DNA from: Candidatus Zhuqueibacterota bacterium
GTDB lineage: Bacteria > Zhuqueibacterota > Zhuqueibacteria > Residuimicrobiales > Oceaniaggregativiventaceae
Assembly (NCBI GenBank): GCA_014728115.1
Contig: WJME01000258.1
Coordinates: forward strand, 1 to 58,794
Direction of reading: 5' to 3'
DNA length: 58,794 nt
Shown here: in pieces, positions 41,446-50,827 of the stretch
Numbering within the stretch: the first letter of the stretch is position 1
How the letters are laid out: each line of letters begins with the position of its first letter
Translations under genes and position numbers: made by a program
Notes under the pieces: model-generated
Told to the model about the DNA's origin: nothing
What the model saw: the letters and a program-made list of their open reading frames with translations, nothing else
Databases searched by the model: none

Positions 41446-43025
41446 CAAGCCTGTCGTGCATCCTGAGCGATATGTCGCAATCGGGGCAAGACATGCGCCA
41501 GGTTTTTGGGATTCCAACCCTGATCTCCAAAAGAAAAATAGACCTCATCGAAAAGCGTCTGCAGTTCTTTATAGGTCTCGGCAGCCTTGGGGTCAGGTTC
41601 GTACACTTTGTAATCCGGACACAGGTTTTCCTGTGCGTTTTCTATGGAATCAAAGACATTGGCAGCCAGAAATGCAAAAATAGCCGAACCCAGACTCGTG
41701 ACATCGCTTTCAGGCACCAGGACTTTCTTGTCGAGTATGTTCGCATACACCTGATTCAGGACCGGGTTTCGTTGTGGGATTCCGCCTCCATTTATGACGC
41801 GCTCGATGGGGACACCGTATTTTTCCATTTGTCGAAAAATAATGTTTGTATGCATTGCCGTGCCCTCGATGGCTGCAAAGAGTTCATCCTGGGCCGTGGA
41901 TGTCAGGGTGAGCCCAAGCGTCATGCCTCCCAGCTCCGGGTTGACGAGGATATTGCGATCGCCATTATCCCAGCACAATCTCAGCAATCCGGTTTGTCCG
42001 GCACGATACTCTTTGAGTGACTCTGACAGAGCGGCCAGATCTTTACCAGAGCGTTTAGCGATGGCGTCAAAGACATCGCCGACAGCAGACAATCCGGCTT
42101 CGATCCCCCAGTATTCGGGATGAATGGACCCATTCACAACCCCGCTAACGCCGGGAATAACCTGGACGTCCTTACCAATCGCCATGATACAGGTCGACGT
42201 TCCGACGACATTCACGACATCGCCTTCCCTGATGCCGGCTCCGATGGCATCCCAATGCGCATCGAGTGCCCCGACAGGAATGGGGATGCCCGGTTTAAGG
42301 CCGAGTTTATGGGCCCACTCTGGACTTAGAAACCCGGCGAGTTCGAATGACGTCGCATAATAGCCGCTCAATTGATCCCTGACTTTGCCCAGCAAAGGAT
42401 CCACAGCTTTGAGAAAGGATTCTGCAGGGAGTCCGCCCAAATGTTCATGTACCATCCATTTATGTCCGGCTGCACAACTGCTGCGTTTTACCTGATCCGC
42501 CTCTTTAATGCCGCAAAGCATTGCAGCGACCAAATCACAATTTTCAAAAGCAGAATAAAACTTTTCGCGTTTATTGGGATTATAACGCAGCCAATGTAAT
42601 ACTTTGGCCAGGCCCCATTCGGAAGAATATACGCCTCCGCACCACTGTATATTTTCCAGCTTTAACTCGTGAGCTTTGGCTGTGATTTCTGCAGCCTCTT
42701 TTTTGGCCCGGTGATCGCACCACATATAATAATCATCGAGAGGTTTCAGGGACGAGTCTACCGGCACAACAGTAGAGCCGGTGGTATCGATCGCCAGGGC
42801 AAGAATGTCTTCCCCCTCGACCCCGGCACTCTCGATAGCCTTTTTAAATGCCTTTTCCAGGGCTTCAATCTGGTCTATGGGGCGTTGTGTTGCCCAATCG
42901 GGATCCGATGATTTACGAATTAACTCAAAGGATTCTGAAGCGGAAGCCAAGCGTCCCTGCTCATGATCGAAAACAGAGACACGCACACTCTGGGTGCCAA
43001 AATCCACGCCTGCCACTTTTGCCAT
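41445..43025 (-). CDS. araB: Ribulokinase (FGGY family)
   Basis: The 526-aa FGGY kinase has the N-terminal VAGVDFGTQSVRVSVFD phosphate loop, the LAIDTTGSTVVPVD segment, WCDHRAKKEA, the catalytic-base region GALDAHWDAIGAG, VVGTSTCIM and the C-terminal INGGGIPQRNPV signature of the AraB group. AraB phosphorylates L-ribulose to L-ribulose-5-phosphate in arabinose use. No araA or araD gene is in the window. It lies 33 bases after the adenosine deaminase-family gene, so cotranscription is likely although the functions differ. Confidence 0.9.
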   Translation of the reverse strand: MAKVAGVDFGTQSVRVSVFDHEQGRLASASESFELIRKSSDPDWATQRPIDQIEALEKAFKKAIESAGVEGEDILALAIDTTGSTVVPVDSSLKPLDDYYMWCDHRAKKEAAEITAKAHELKLENIQWCGGVYSSEWGLAKVLHWLRYNPNKREKFYSAFENCDLVAAMLCGIKEADQVKRSSCAAGHKWMVHEHLGGLPAESFLKAVDPLLGKVRDQLSGYYATSFELAGFLSPEWAHKLGLKPGIPIPVGALDAHWDAIGAGIREGDVVNVVGTSTCIMAIGKDVQVIPGVSGVVNGSIHPEYWGIEAGLSAVGDVFDAIAKRSGKDLAALSESLKEYRAGQTGLLRLCWDNGDRNILVNPELGGMTLGLTLTSTAQDELFAAIEGTAMHTNIIFRQMEKYGVPIERVINGGGIPQRNPVLNQVYANILDKKVLVPESDVTSLGSAIFAFLAANVFDSIENAQENLCPDYKVYEPDPKAAETYKELQTLFDEVYFSFGDQGWNPKNLAHVLPRLRHIAQDARQA

Positions 43026-43058
43026 AACATACCCCGTTGCTTTGTTTGATCTTGCTAT

Positions 43059-44138
43059 TTACGGACGATCGTCTCTCTCCGACAATAAAGCGGTCGGTTC
43101 AATTTTGTACTTTTTCAAGAGATCGTCATAGGTACCATTTGCTTTTTGAAGAATTCTTTTCTTGCTCTGAAGAGTTAAAAATGCCCCCTTTATGCCGTTT
43201 CGCGAAATTTGCATCAATTGATCGACAGTGAGATGAAACGTGTTTGCTGCCAGCATGTATTCAGATGTCAGAGTCGTATTAAACACCTGAGGATCATCCG
43301 TATTCAAGGTAATCAGGATTCCGCGGTTCAAAAAATCACCAAACGGATGTTCTGTGATATCTTTGACAATATTCAAACGCACATTAGACGTAATACACTG
43401 GGTCAATGGAATCTGGTCTTTCGTCAGGGTCTCCAATAGAGTTTCATCCTTGATGGCCATAGTGCCATGATCGATTCGCTCGGCATGCAACAGGTTTAAC
43501 GCATCCCATATACTTTGGGGACCCACTGCTTCACCGGCATGAACTGTCCGGTGCATCCCCAGCTCCATTGCCCGTTCAAAAGGGTGGGTGAACAAATGCT
43601 GGGGATATTTTCCTTCATCTCCGGATAGGCCAATGCCAACGATAAACGGGTGATTCAGTTCATGGACATGTTCTATCGTTTCCAGAGCTGCATCGGGCCC
43701 CATGGAGCGCAGCAAATTAATGACCAGGCGCGTTTCGATACGATCTTTGACACCTGATTGCAACGTCTGTTTGTAAATTGCATCGATAATATGTTCAAGT
43801 TTGTGACCCAAGGCCAGATATTTTTGGATGGCACAATCAAACTCGACATACGTTACATTTTGTTCGATCAGGCTCTCCAAGAGCTCATCTGTGATACGAA
43901 TCAGGTCTTCGATTTCACGAATATTGTTTGAGACGGTCTTCATACCGTCAACAAATTCGCTTAAATTGGTAAATCGATATAATGAATGAATCTGATCCGC
44001 ATGATCGGGTATCCCCGGAACATTGTTTCTTTTCATCATATAGATAGCCGTATCAGGTCGAATCGATCCCTCAAGATGACAATGTAGCTCCACCTTGGGC
44101 ATATCACGGATAAAGGCTACGAGATTATCATTTACCAC
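43059..44138 (-). CDS. Adenosine deaminase-family metal-dependent hydrolase
   Basis: The GTG at 44136-44138 lies six bases after AAGGGG and is preferred over an in-frame GTG ten codons earlier. The 359-aa TIM barrel has the metal and catalytic motifs KVELHCHLEG (HxH), HRTVHAGE (His and catalytic Glu), RIDHG, CITSNVRLN and NTDDP. These place it in the adenosine/adenine deaminase superfamily. Adenosine, adenine or a modified nucleoside could be the substrate; the sequence does not decide. A promoter stands at 44208-44236, and araB follows 33 bases later. Confidence 0.88.
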   Translation of the reverse strand: MVNDNLVAFIRDMPKVELHCHLEGSIRPDTAIYMMKRNNVPGIPDHADQIHSLYRFTNLSEFVDGMKTVSNNIREIEDLIRITDELLESLIEQNVTYVEFDCAIQKYLALGHKLEHIIDAIYKQTLQSGVKDRIETRLVINLLRSMGPDAALETIEHVHELNHPFIVGIGLSGDEGKYPQHLFTHPFERAMELGMHRTVHAGEAVGPQSIWDALNLLHAERIDHGTMAIKDETLLETLTKDQIPLTQCITSNVRLNIVKDITEHPFGDFLNRGILITLNTDDPQVFNTTLTSEYMLAANTFHLTVDQLMQISRNGIKGAFLTLQSKKRILQKANGTYDDLLKKYKIEPTALLSERDDRP

Positions 44139-44207
44139 ACAATGCCCCTTAAGACTAGGTCCTCCCACTCACCTAACTGAATCAGTGATAGTGTAAAAAT
44201 AGGAATT

Positions 44208-44236
44208 ATTTTAAAATAATAAAGTGATTTATGCAA
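44208..44236 (-). promoter_or_regulatory. Promoter of the adenosine deaminase-family gene
   Basis: On the minus strand TTGCAT (44231-44236) and TAAAAT (44208-44213) are 17 bp apart. A perfect AT-rich palindrome, attatttt / aaaataat, at 44205-44220 covers the -10. Confidence 0.5.
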
Positions 44237-44247
44237 AATTTCAGTTG

Positions 44248-47200
44248 TTACCCCACTTTTTTTGAAAACTCTCGATCAGGTGTCAAAAAAGATATAAAGT
44301 CGACCTGTAAGCAAGGCGCGCCATGATTGGAATCAATTTTGCCCTGCAGCAGATAGGGCCGGGTTCGAGACATCATATGCACGAATTTATTAAAGATTTT
44401 TGGAAACAGAATGGCTTCATAAATATCGGTTGTATCTTCAAAACTGACAAACTCCATCAATTCCTTATTCTTTGTACTGACGACCTTGCGGGTAATGAGC
44501 CACCCAATCATACGGACATTTTCACCGATATGCAGACTCTTATCTTTTGCCGGCAGAATATCCAAACGGCGAATATGCTGTGAATAAAGAGAAAGCGGAT
44601 GCCGACTGGCCAAAAATCCCAAAGTTTCGATTTCATGCGCGATAATGGTCTGCGATGAATATTGAGGAGGTTTGGGTAGCGCCGGCAAGGCAGAATCGGC
44701 TTCGAACAAGGACAGGGTTTGTTGTTCCTCCGGCCCTTTTTGCTTTTTATGAGCTGAATTCCATTTAAGCTGCCATAGCAACTCGGGACGGCTCTTTTCG
44801 GATTCCAATTGATCGAAACATCCCGATTTGATCAAGAGTGCGGCATCGGCATCATCCGGCCGGGTTCGGGAAAGAAAATCATCAAAAGATCTAAAAGGCT
44901 GGTGTTTTCTCTCGGTTACAATCCGCTGCATGGCATTCCGGGATAATCCTTTGATCTGCATGAATCCGATACGAATAAAATCATCCTGGCCGGTATAACA
45001 GATCTCACTCTGATTGATGTCGGGCAAAAGCACTTTACACCCCATCCGACGCGCCTCTGACAAGTATGCAAAAGCAGAATAGTATCCCCCTTGATTACTG
45101 ATCACCGCAGCCATGAATTCAGCCGGAAAATGGGCTTTTAAATAAGCGGATTTAAAAGAAACCAGGGCATAAGATGCGGAATGGGGCTTGCAAAAGCTAT
45201 AGCCGGCAAAACTGATAATCATATCCCAAATCTTGTCACAAACCTCGGGGGACACTTTATTTCGCTGAGCACCCCGGTAAAATTGATTCTTGAAATCGAG
45301 CAATCGTTTTTGTTTATGTTTTTTAGAGACAACCTTGCGTAATTCATCGGCATCAGCCGCATCAAACCCGGCCAAAGCCATGACCACTTTGGAAATATCT
45401 TCCTGGTAGACCATGATCCCATAGGTTTCTTTGAGAATGTCCTGTAAAAGAGGGTGCAACGGATCATAGCGCCCGCCTTTAAGCCTGCGAACATATTCAT
45501 TGATATATTCATTGGCAGCGGGCCTTATGATCGAGCTGTGGATGACCAAATGTTCAAAATCACCGGTTTGGGTTTTTCGCTGTAGCTGGCGCATTGCCGG
45601 TGATTCAACATAAAAAACACCTATGGTATCCCCCCTGGCGATCAGATCCCGGGTCCTGGGATCGTCTAGCGGATTCCAGCTGGCATAGTCAATATGGATT
45701 TGACGGGTTTTGCGTATAGCCTCCAGAGTATCACGGATCACTGCCAGCGAACGATTTCCCAGAATATCCATTTTGATCAACCCCAGTTCTTCTGATTGAT
45801 CTTTTTCCCATTGAACGACCTGTATATCGAATTTTCGGGCTGCCGAGAGTTGGGATTGGAGGACATGATCCAGAATACCGGTCAGACGCAACTGTTTTTT
45901 AGCAGGCTGCGTAGGCACATACCGGTCGAGACCATCCGGAGCAATGACCACTCCTCCGCAATGAACAGAAAGATGTCTCGGAAATCCCCGGATACGTTCT
46001 GCCAGAGCAATGATTTGAAACCAGTTTTCATCCAGTGTAATGCCTTTATAGACAGGATGAGTCCTGATCAAATCGAGAATATCATGAGGTTGGTAATATC
46101 CTGTCATTTTTTTAGTAATGACACCGATTTCTGCCTCTGGAATACCAAAGACTTTGGCAATCTCGCGAACAGCAGATCGGGCTTTAAAAGAGTTATGATT
46201 TGAAATCATTGCGGTGCACGAGGCACCGTATTTGCGAAAGATGTATTCCAAAATATCATCGCGTTCATCCCAGGGAAAATCCACGTCGATGTCCGGAGGA
46301 TCTTTTCTTCCCGGATTGAGAAATCTTTCAAAGAACAGATCATATTTTATAGGATCTACATGCGTGATCCCCAGGCAATAACTCGCAAGACTTGCAGCAG
46401 CTGATCCTCTGCCACAGGTTCGAGGCGCCTGCCGAACAATATCGGCGACAACGAGAAAGTATGGGGCAAAATTTTTCTCTGCGATGAGCTTGAGCTCATA
46501 ATTCATCCGCTTCTGAATCTCATGATTCAGCGAACCATATCTCCAAATGGCGCCTTTTATGACTTTATCTTGCAGTACGGATTGTACATCCCGGCCACCG
46601 GGATCATTGATATTCGCAAAAATAAAATCCTTAAATCTAAAGGTAAAACTACAGTCATGAGCGACCTTTTGCGTATTTTGCATCGCCTCGGCATGATTCG
46701 GAAAATGACGAGCCATTTCTTGTGCTGATTTAAACCAGGCTTGTGGTGAAACCAGTTCCTCTGACGGAACGCGGCTCAGTGTCGTATTGAGGTCTATGGC
46801 ACGCAAAAGCTGATGCACCGGCCAATCGTCAGCGGAACGAAAATAGACCGCATTACTCGCCAACAAGGGCAATCCATATTTTTGAGCGATTCCAATCACT
46901 TGCTCTTTATTCAGATGAGGAACACATTCAGCATAAAAAGATGCGGGTGAAAATTCCTCGCGCGCGACAGCATGCAACAGGGCACTGTCGTGCGTAAACA
47001 CGACCCAATCCTCCTGATGAGCAAGAATAGTCTTGACCAGATCAAAAGATTCCTTGGCATGAATTAACCGGATTACGCGGCATAGATGATGATACCCCTG
47101 GTGATTTCGCACCAAAACAACACAGTGGTGTCTGGCAGTGACCAGCTGTGCACCAATGACAGGCTGAATGCCATTTTCCCTGGCAGCCTGCAAAAACCAA

Positions 47201-47346
47201 CCCAGACCATAAACGCCATTGGTATCGGTCAGGGCCAGGTGTGACATGCCCATATCGGCTGCTGTTCGACACATGTTTTCAATCGTCCATGCTCCGCGAC
47301 AAAAACTGAAATTTGAATGAGCATGTAAATGAACAAATGATGACAT
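44248..47346 (-). CDS. dnaE2: DnaE2/ImuC-type error-prone DNA polymerase III alpha subunit
   Basis: The 1032-aa polymerase starts with a PHP domain (HLHAHSNFSFCRGA, in the DnaE2-like SNFSFxRGA form). It carries the polymerase catalytic aspartates in PPDIDVDF near 351-358, GRGSAAASLASYCLG, the helix-hairpin-helix region and a final OB-fold (VRMIGWLITRK ... VSFEDTTDIYEAILFP). It then stops, without the tau-binding tail of replicative DnaE1. Length and ending match ImuC/DnaE2, the translesion polymerase of the ImuABC mutasome. An ImuB-like gene and lexA lie upstream on the same strand, separated by two unrelated genes. A strong hairpin precedes the start. Confidence 0.88.
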   Translation of the reverse strand: MSSFVHLHAHSNFSFCRGAWTIENMCRTAADMGMSHLALTDTNGVYGLGWFLQAARENGIQPVIGAQLVTARHHCVVLVRNHQGYHHLCRVIRLIHAKESFDLVKTILAHQEDWVVFTHDSALLHAVAREEFSPASFYAECVPHLNKEQVIGIAQKYGLPLLASNAVYFRSADDWPVHQLLRAIDLNTTLSRVPSEELVSPQAWFKSAQEMARHFPNHAEAMQNTQKVAHDCSFTFRFKDFIFANINDPGGRDVQSVLQDKVIKGAIWRYGSLNHEIQKRMNYELKLIAEKNFAPYFLVVADIVRQAPRTCGRGSAAASLASYCLGITHVDPIKYDLFFERFLNPGRKDPPDIDVDFPWDERDDILEYIFRKYGASCTAMISNHNSFKARSAVREIAKVFGIPEAEIGVITKKMTGYYQPHDILDLIRTHPVYKGITLDENWFQIIALAERIRGFPRHLSVHCGGVVIAPDGLDRYVPTQPAKKQLRLTGILDHVLQSQLSAARKFDIQVVQWEKDQSEELGLIKMDILGNRSLAVIRDTLEAIRKTRQIHIDYASWNPLDDPRTRDLIARGDTIGVFYVESPAMRQLQRKTQTGDFEHLVIHSSIIRPAANEYINEYVRRLKGGRYDPLHPLLQDILKETYGIMVYQEDISKVVMALAGFDAADADELRKVVSKKHKQKRLLDFKNQFYRGAQRNKVSPEVCDKIWDMIISFAGYSFCKPHSASYALVSFKSAYLKAHFPAEFMAAVISNQGGYYSAFAYLSEARRMGCKVLLPDINQSEICYTGQDDFIRIGFMQIKGLSRNAMQRIVTERKHQPFRSFDDFLSRTRPDDADAALLIKSGCFDQLESEKSRPELLWQLKWNSAHKKQKGPEEQQTLSLFEADSALPALPKPPQYSSQTIIAHEIETLGFLASRHPLSLYSQHIRRLDILPAKDKSLHIGENVRMIGWLITRKVVSTKNKELMEFVSFEDTTDIYEAILFPKIFNKFVHMMSRTRPYLLQGKIDSNHGAPCLQVDFISFLTPDREFSKKVG

Positions 47347-47360
47347 GACATAGACTTTTC

Positions 47361-47386
47361 AAGGCGCCACCATCTGGTGGCGCCAA
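47361..47386 (-). terminator. GC-rich hairpin between the TIM-barrel gene and dnaE2, attenuator-like
   Basis: A 9-bp perfect stem (ggcgccacc 47363-47371 / ggtggcgcc 47376-47384) has a 4-base loop, 12 bases past the upstream stop and 16 bases before the dnaE2 start. There is no T tract, so it may act as mRNA boundary, pause site or weak terminator rather than a full stop. Confidence 0.45.
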
Positions 47387-47396
47387 ATTCAAATGA

Positions 47397-48335
47397 TTAT
47401 ACGAGCTTTGCTTCCATCTTTTTAAGCGTTGCCATCGATTCCGTTGCGACTGTTTTCGGTGCAGGCTCAAAATTAAAGACTTCAAGCGAAACCCATTTGT
47501 CGAATCCGCGGTTCTTTAAAACCTGAAGCGCATCGATAAAGGTATTTGCCGCATTGCCGGTGCCCAGATAATCGCCATCCATCTCTTGCACATGCACATG
47601 TTCGATATATTCATAATATTCCTCAACAAGGGCTTGAAAGGATTTTGTCTCGTCCGGGGTATTGTGAAAATCGAACATCATGCGAACGGCAGGATGATTC
47701 ACTGTTTGCATGAGTTGATACGCTTCAGCCATCGTATTGACCACATCTGTCTGAGAAGTATCCAGGGTTTCGATCAGGATTTTCACGCCCCGTTCTTGCG
47801 CATGATCAGCGACTTGCGAAAGGCTGTCAGCAAAATTCTTTTTCGCTTCCTCGACAGAGATACCTTGAGTATTGCGTTGTTTGGGAGACCCAAAAATCAT
47901 GGCCGGCCCTCCGAGGTCTCCGCAGAAATCGATTAACTGATTGAAATAATCGATGGTTTTATCGCGCACGGATTTATCCGGGGTTGTAAAATGCAGGCCT
48001 TGAGGCGGCGGTGCGAGCAGCCAATGCAGTCCCGCGCATTCGATGCCGGCATTTTTCATATCCTGAACCATCTGTTTGCGTTCTGAAGCAGAAATTTCCT
48101 GTACCCCTTTTTCGACCAAAGAAAACGGCGCAATCTCTACTCCGGTATAGCCGGCCTGACCAATCAAGTCGCATTGTCGGGCCCACTCCCATCCTTTCAT
48201 AATCTCGTTACACATGGCATAATTAAACCCTTGCCACTGCGTTTCCTGACTCTGCTTGCAGCCCAGCCATCCCAGTGCAGAGGCTCCGGCAAGTCCGGCA
48301 GACGTTTTGATAAAATCACGACGATTATAGCGCAT
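47397..48335 (-). CDS. TAT-type exported sugar phosphate isomerase/epimerase-like TIM barrel
   Basis: The ATG at 48333-48335 follows AAAGGAGA. The N terminus has a twin-arginine signal (RRDFIKTSAGLAGASALGWLGC) that also ends in a cysteine, so lipidation is possible. The remaining ~285 residues are an AP-endonuclease-2-fold barrel (GYTGVEIAPFSL, IETLDTSQTDVVNT, MMFDFHNTPDE, HVHVQEMDGDYLGTGN), resembling hydroxypyruvate isomerase and IolE/IolI relatives with metal-binding Glu, Asp and His. The substrate is unknown; exported members act on sugars and inositols. It sits between the GNAT-like gene and dnaE2 with gaps of 74 and 50 bases. Confidence 0.82.
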   Translation of the reverse strand: MRYNRRDFIKTSAGLAGASALGWLGCKQSQETQWQGFNYAMCNEIMKGWEWARQCDLIGQAGYTGVEIAPFSLVEKGVQEISASERKQMVQDMKNAGIECAGLHWLLAPPPQGLHFTTPDKSVRDKTIDYFNQLIDFCGDLGGPAMIFGSPKQRNTQGISVEEAKKNFADSLSQVADHAQERGVKILIETLDTSQTDVVNTMAEAYQLMQTVNHPAVRMMFDFHNTPDETKSFQALVEEYYEYIEHVHVQEMDGDYLGTGNAANTFIDALQVLKNRGFDKWVSLEVFNFEPAPKTVATESMATLKKMEAKLV

Positions 48336-48409
48336 AAAATCTCCTTTTCCGCTTTTGAATAGTTTTAAAAATATAGACAAAAAGCATGTGGGAATCAAGT
48401 AAAGTGTGC

Positions 48410-49573
48410 TCAGATATCGAGCGTTTTTTCCATGATGGCATACGTCTTGGATTGATGCCCCCCCATCCATTCGGATACGCGGTTCACCAATACATTGTCT
48501 TCCAGAACCCATCCCAGATCCGCGTACTCGTATCCATGACGTTGCGAATACAGCTTTTGGTGGTAGAGCATGACGCTATCCAGCCCCAGCCGCCGAAATT
48601 TGGGCTTGACTCCCATATAGCCCAATCTAAACCCTTTGACTCTATTTTTTAACAATAACATCTTTGCAGCGCGTAATAATTCACAACGTTTGCAAAAAGA
48701 CATGGGAACCATCATCTCGGAAATATTGGGAACCGCCCCAAAGAACGCGGCACACTCTTTTTTTACATATACAAAAACAAACAAATCTTTATTCATGATT
48801 AACTGCATATCATCGATATTGGTATACAGTTCTTTTTGAGTAAAAGGAACAAATCCGAAATTTTGTTCCCATGCAGCATTATAAATCTCGTACATTTCTT
48901 TTTTGCGTTCTTTTAAAGAGCGTTCACCCCATGATTCGATTTTAATCTCGAACCGCTCCATGACCTTGTTTGCCACCCGCTCCAGTTTTTCCGGCATAGG
49001 CAGATTGACCTTGATGTTCCAGGAGATCACTTTTTTGATAGTTTCGAACTTTAATTCCGATAAAAGGGTTTGATAATAAGGCTTGTTATAGTGATAATAG
49101 ATCACGGGCTGGGTATCATACCCTTCAATCAAGAGTCCGGGAGTCGCTTCATTCACCGGTAAATTCTGGGGTCCCCGTATTTTTTCCATGCCTTGTTCTT
49201 TGAGCCAGACCTGGGCTGCATCGATCAGACGTTCAGCGACCTCGGGGTCATCGATACATTCAAACTGGCCGAAAAATCCGACTTTATCATTCCAATGTCG
49301 GTTGTGGTTATGATTCACAAACGCATTACAGCGGCCGACCATTTGGCCGTCTTTTTCAGCAATGAAAAACACCATATCCGTATGTTCAAAAAAGGGATTT
49401 TCGGCTTGAAAAAAACCGGTGATTCCCAATAATCCAAGCCCCAGATATTCATAATCGAGCAGAGGAATATAGTACGGATCCTGCGCATAGTGTTGCCAAT
49501 GAAAATCCACAAAGCGTTCGAGCAGAGCTTTATCTCTTTTGCTTTGGTTCCCAAACTGTTGGATGGTAATCAT
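48410..49573 (-). CDS. GNAT-superfamily-like protein, YghO type
   Basis: The 387-aa protein has an N-terminal GNAT-like half (MVFFIAEKDGQMVGRCNAFVNHNHNRHWNDKVGFFGQFECIDDPEVAERLIDAAQVWLKE) with GPQNLPVNEATPGLLIEGYD in place of a typical acetyl-CoA pyrophosphate loop. A second GNAT-like half follows (FVFVYVKKECAAFFGAVPN ... GYMGVKPKFRRLGLDSVMLYH). It resembles the uncharacterised E. coli YghO group. The acyl acceptor is unknown. A CGGAG site lies before the ATG. It is 84 bases after the ImuB-like gene on the same strand. Confidence 0.75.
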   Translation of the reverse strand: MITIQQFGNQSKRDKALLERFVDFHWQHYAQDPYYIPLLDYEYLGLGLLGITGFFQAENPFFEHTDMVFFIAEKDGQMVGRCNAFVNHNHNRHWNDKVGFFGQFECIDDPEVAERLIDAAQVWLKEQGMEKIRGPQNLPVNEATPGLLIEGYDTQPVIYYHYNKPYYQTLLSELKFETIKKVISWNIKVNLPMPEKLERVANKVMERFEIKIESWGERSLKERKKEMYEIYNAAWEQNFGFVPFTQKELYTNIDDMQLIMNKDLFVFVYVKKECAAFFGAVPNISEMMVPMSFCKRCELLRAAKMLLLKNRVKGFRLGYMGVKPKFRRLGLDSVMLYHQKLYSQRHGYEYADLGWVLEDNVLVNRVSEWMGGHQSKTYAIMEKTLDI

Positions 49574-49657
49574 GTCGGCTCCGATTTAATTCTAGTCATA
49601 CTGTTGGCCAGTCTGTTTCAGCGGCCATGGGCTGTAATTGAAAACATTCACCGGTCA

Positions 49658-50827
49658 TTATGCTGCCCGGCCAAACTGAATCGCCTGCTCGCCATAGCGG
49701 TTACGGATACGATCCATGGCTTGTGTAAGGGCAGCGCGACGGGGATCCTGATTTTCCGGCGTGTCGAACAGAGACAGTTGTTGAGGCACCGGCGCCAGGT
49801 CGCACAATTTGAGAGTTAATTTGCGCACCCGCACCCGGCGCGTCAGACATTTTTGCAATACCTGTTGAGCACGAGTGGTCAACAGGTATTCATCCTGCGT
49901 GCACACAAAACATTGTTGCGCCAAAGAATTCTTGTGATCAGAATAGGTCAATTCTATGACGAGTCGACGGGTAGTCCATTCTTTTTCACGTAACCGGCGG
50001 CTGGCCGCATAAAGGGCCCGAAACATCAGATGCATCAATTCATCGAAATCGTTGCTATCCTGTTGCAAGGTTTCGACCTCAACGATTTCCGGAGCTTTTT
50101 TGGGGGGTTGTACAGGACGGTTATCCACTCCGCGGGCTCGTTCGTACAACACGAGACCGAATCGTCCAAAAACCAGTTGCAAATGTTCAGAGGAGACCCG
50201 TGTCATCTCACGAATGAGTCGAATATTGAGTTCATAGAGCTGTTGTTTGACCGGTCGTCTAACGCCGGGTAAAAATCCGACCTCCAGGGGAGCCAGGAAA
50301 TTCGATTCATGGCCACGCTGTACATCGCACAGACCCAGCTGTTCACCATTGCAATACACCACATCTGACGCGACTTTACTCACCAATTTATTGCTTGCCA
50401 CGCCGGCATTGGCATCGAGTCTCAGGCGGTTATGAATCTCTTTTTGAGCCTTGCATGCAGCATCTTTAAAAGAACCGAATAATCGCTGTGACCCGGTCAT
50501 ATCGAGATAGGCGTGTCCAAAACGCAAAGGTTCAATCACCGGTGAAAACTGTCGCAGGATAGCAATCACGGCTTGTGTCGCCCGGCTGTAAAGATCGTTC
50601 CGAGGAGCAAGGACTGTCAGGTCAGGACAATTCTTGCGTGCGGCATCGAGCGCCATTCCCCGGTACACGCCATTTTGCCGCGCTTCTGACGAGGTCGAGT
50701 AAACCAGGGCCCGTGTCGCGGTTTGCACGGCCACGGCCACCGGACGATGAAGCAAGCGTGGTTCGAGCACACGCTCGACCGCGATGTGAAAATCAGGCAC
50801 ATCCAAATGTATTATGGTACGGCTCAT
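49658..50827 (-). CDS. ImuB-like Y-family polymerase with lost catalytic acids and beta-clamp motif
   Basis: The ATG (50825-50827) overlaps the TGA of the alpha-galactosidase gene as ATGA. The 389-aa protein aligns with DinB/Pol IV: IIHLDVPDFHIAVE (Asp9 kept), ARQNGVYRGMAL and IEPL-RFGH-AYLDMT. Pol IV reads IEPL-SLDE-AYLDVT here, so the two catalytic acids Asp103 and Glu104 are replaced by Gly104 and His105. The AGVASNKLVSKVASD segment and little-finger domain follow. QLSLF at 350-354 is a consensus beta-clamp-binding motif. Loss of the acids with a kept clamp motif is the mark of ImuB, which docks the error-prone polymerase ImuC/DnaE2 on the clamp. No ImuA gene is present in the window. Confidence 0.88.
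   Translation of the reverse strand: MSRTIIHLDVPDFHIAVERVLEPRLLHRPVAVAVQTATRALVYSTSSEARQNGVYRGMALDAARKNCPDLTVLAPRNDLYSRATQAVIAILRQFSPVIEPLRFGHAYLDMTGSQRLFGSFKDAACKAQKEIHNRLRLDANAGVASNKLVSKVASDVVYCNGEQLGLCDVQRGHESNFLAPLEVGFLPGVRRPVKQQLYELNIRLIREMTRVSSEHLQLVFGRFGLVLYERARGVDNRPVQPPKKAPEIVEVETLQQDSNDFDELMHLMFRALYAASRRLREKEWTTRRLVIELTYSDHKNSLAQQCFVCTQDEYLLTTRAQQVLQKCLTRRVRVRKLTLKLCDLAPVPQQLSLFDTPENQDPRRAALTQAMDRIRNRYGEQAIQFGRAA

Noticed and set aside
41472..42020. Open plus-strand frame of 182 codons opposite araB
   Set aside because: Antisense to a complete ribulokinase, with no supporting start signal.
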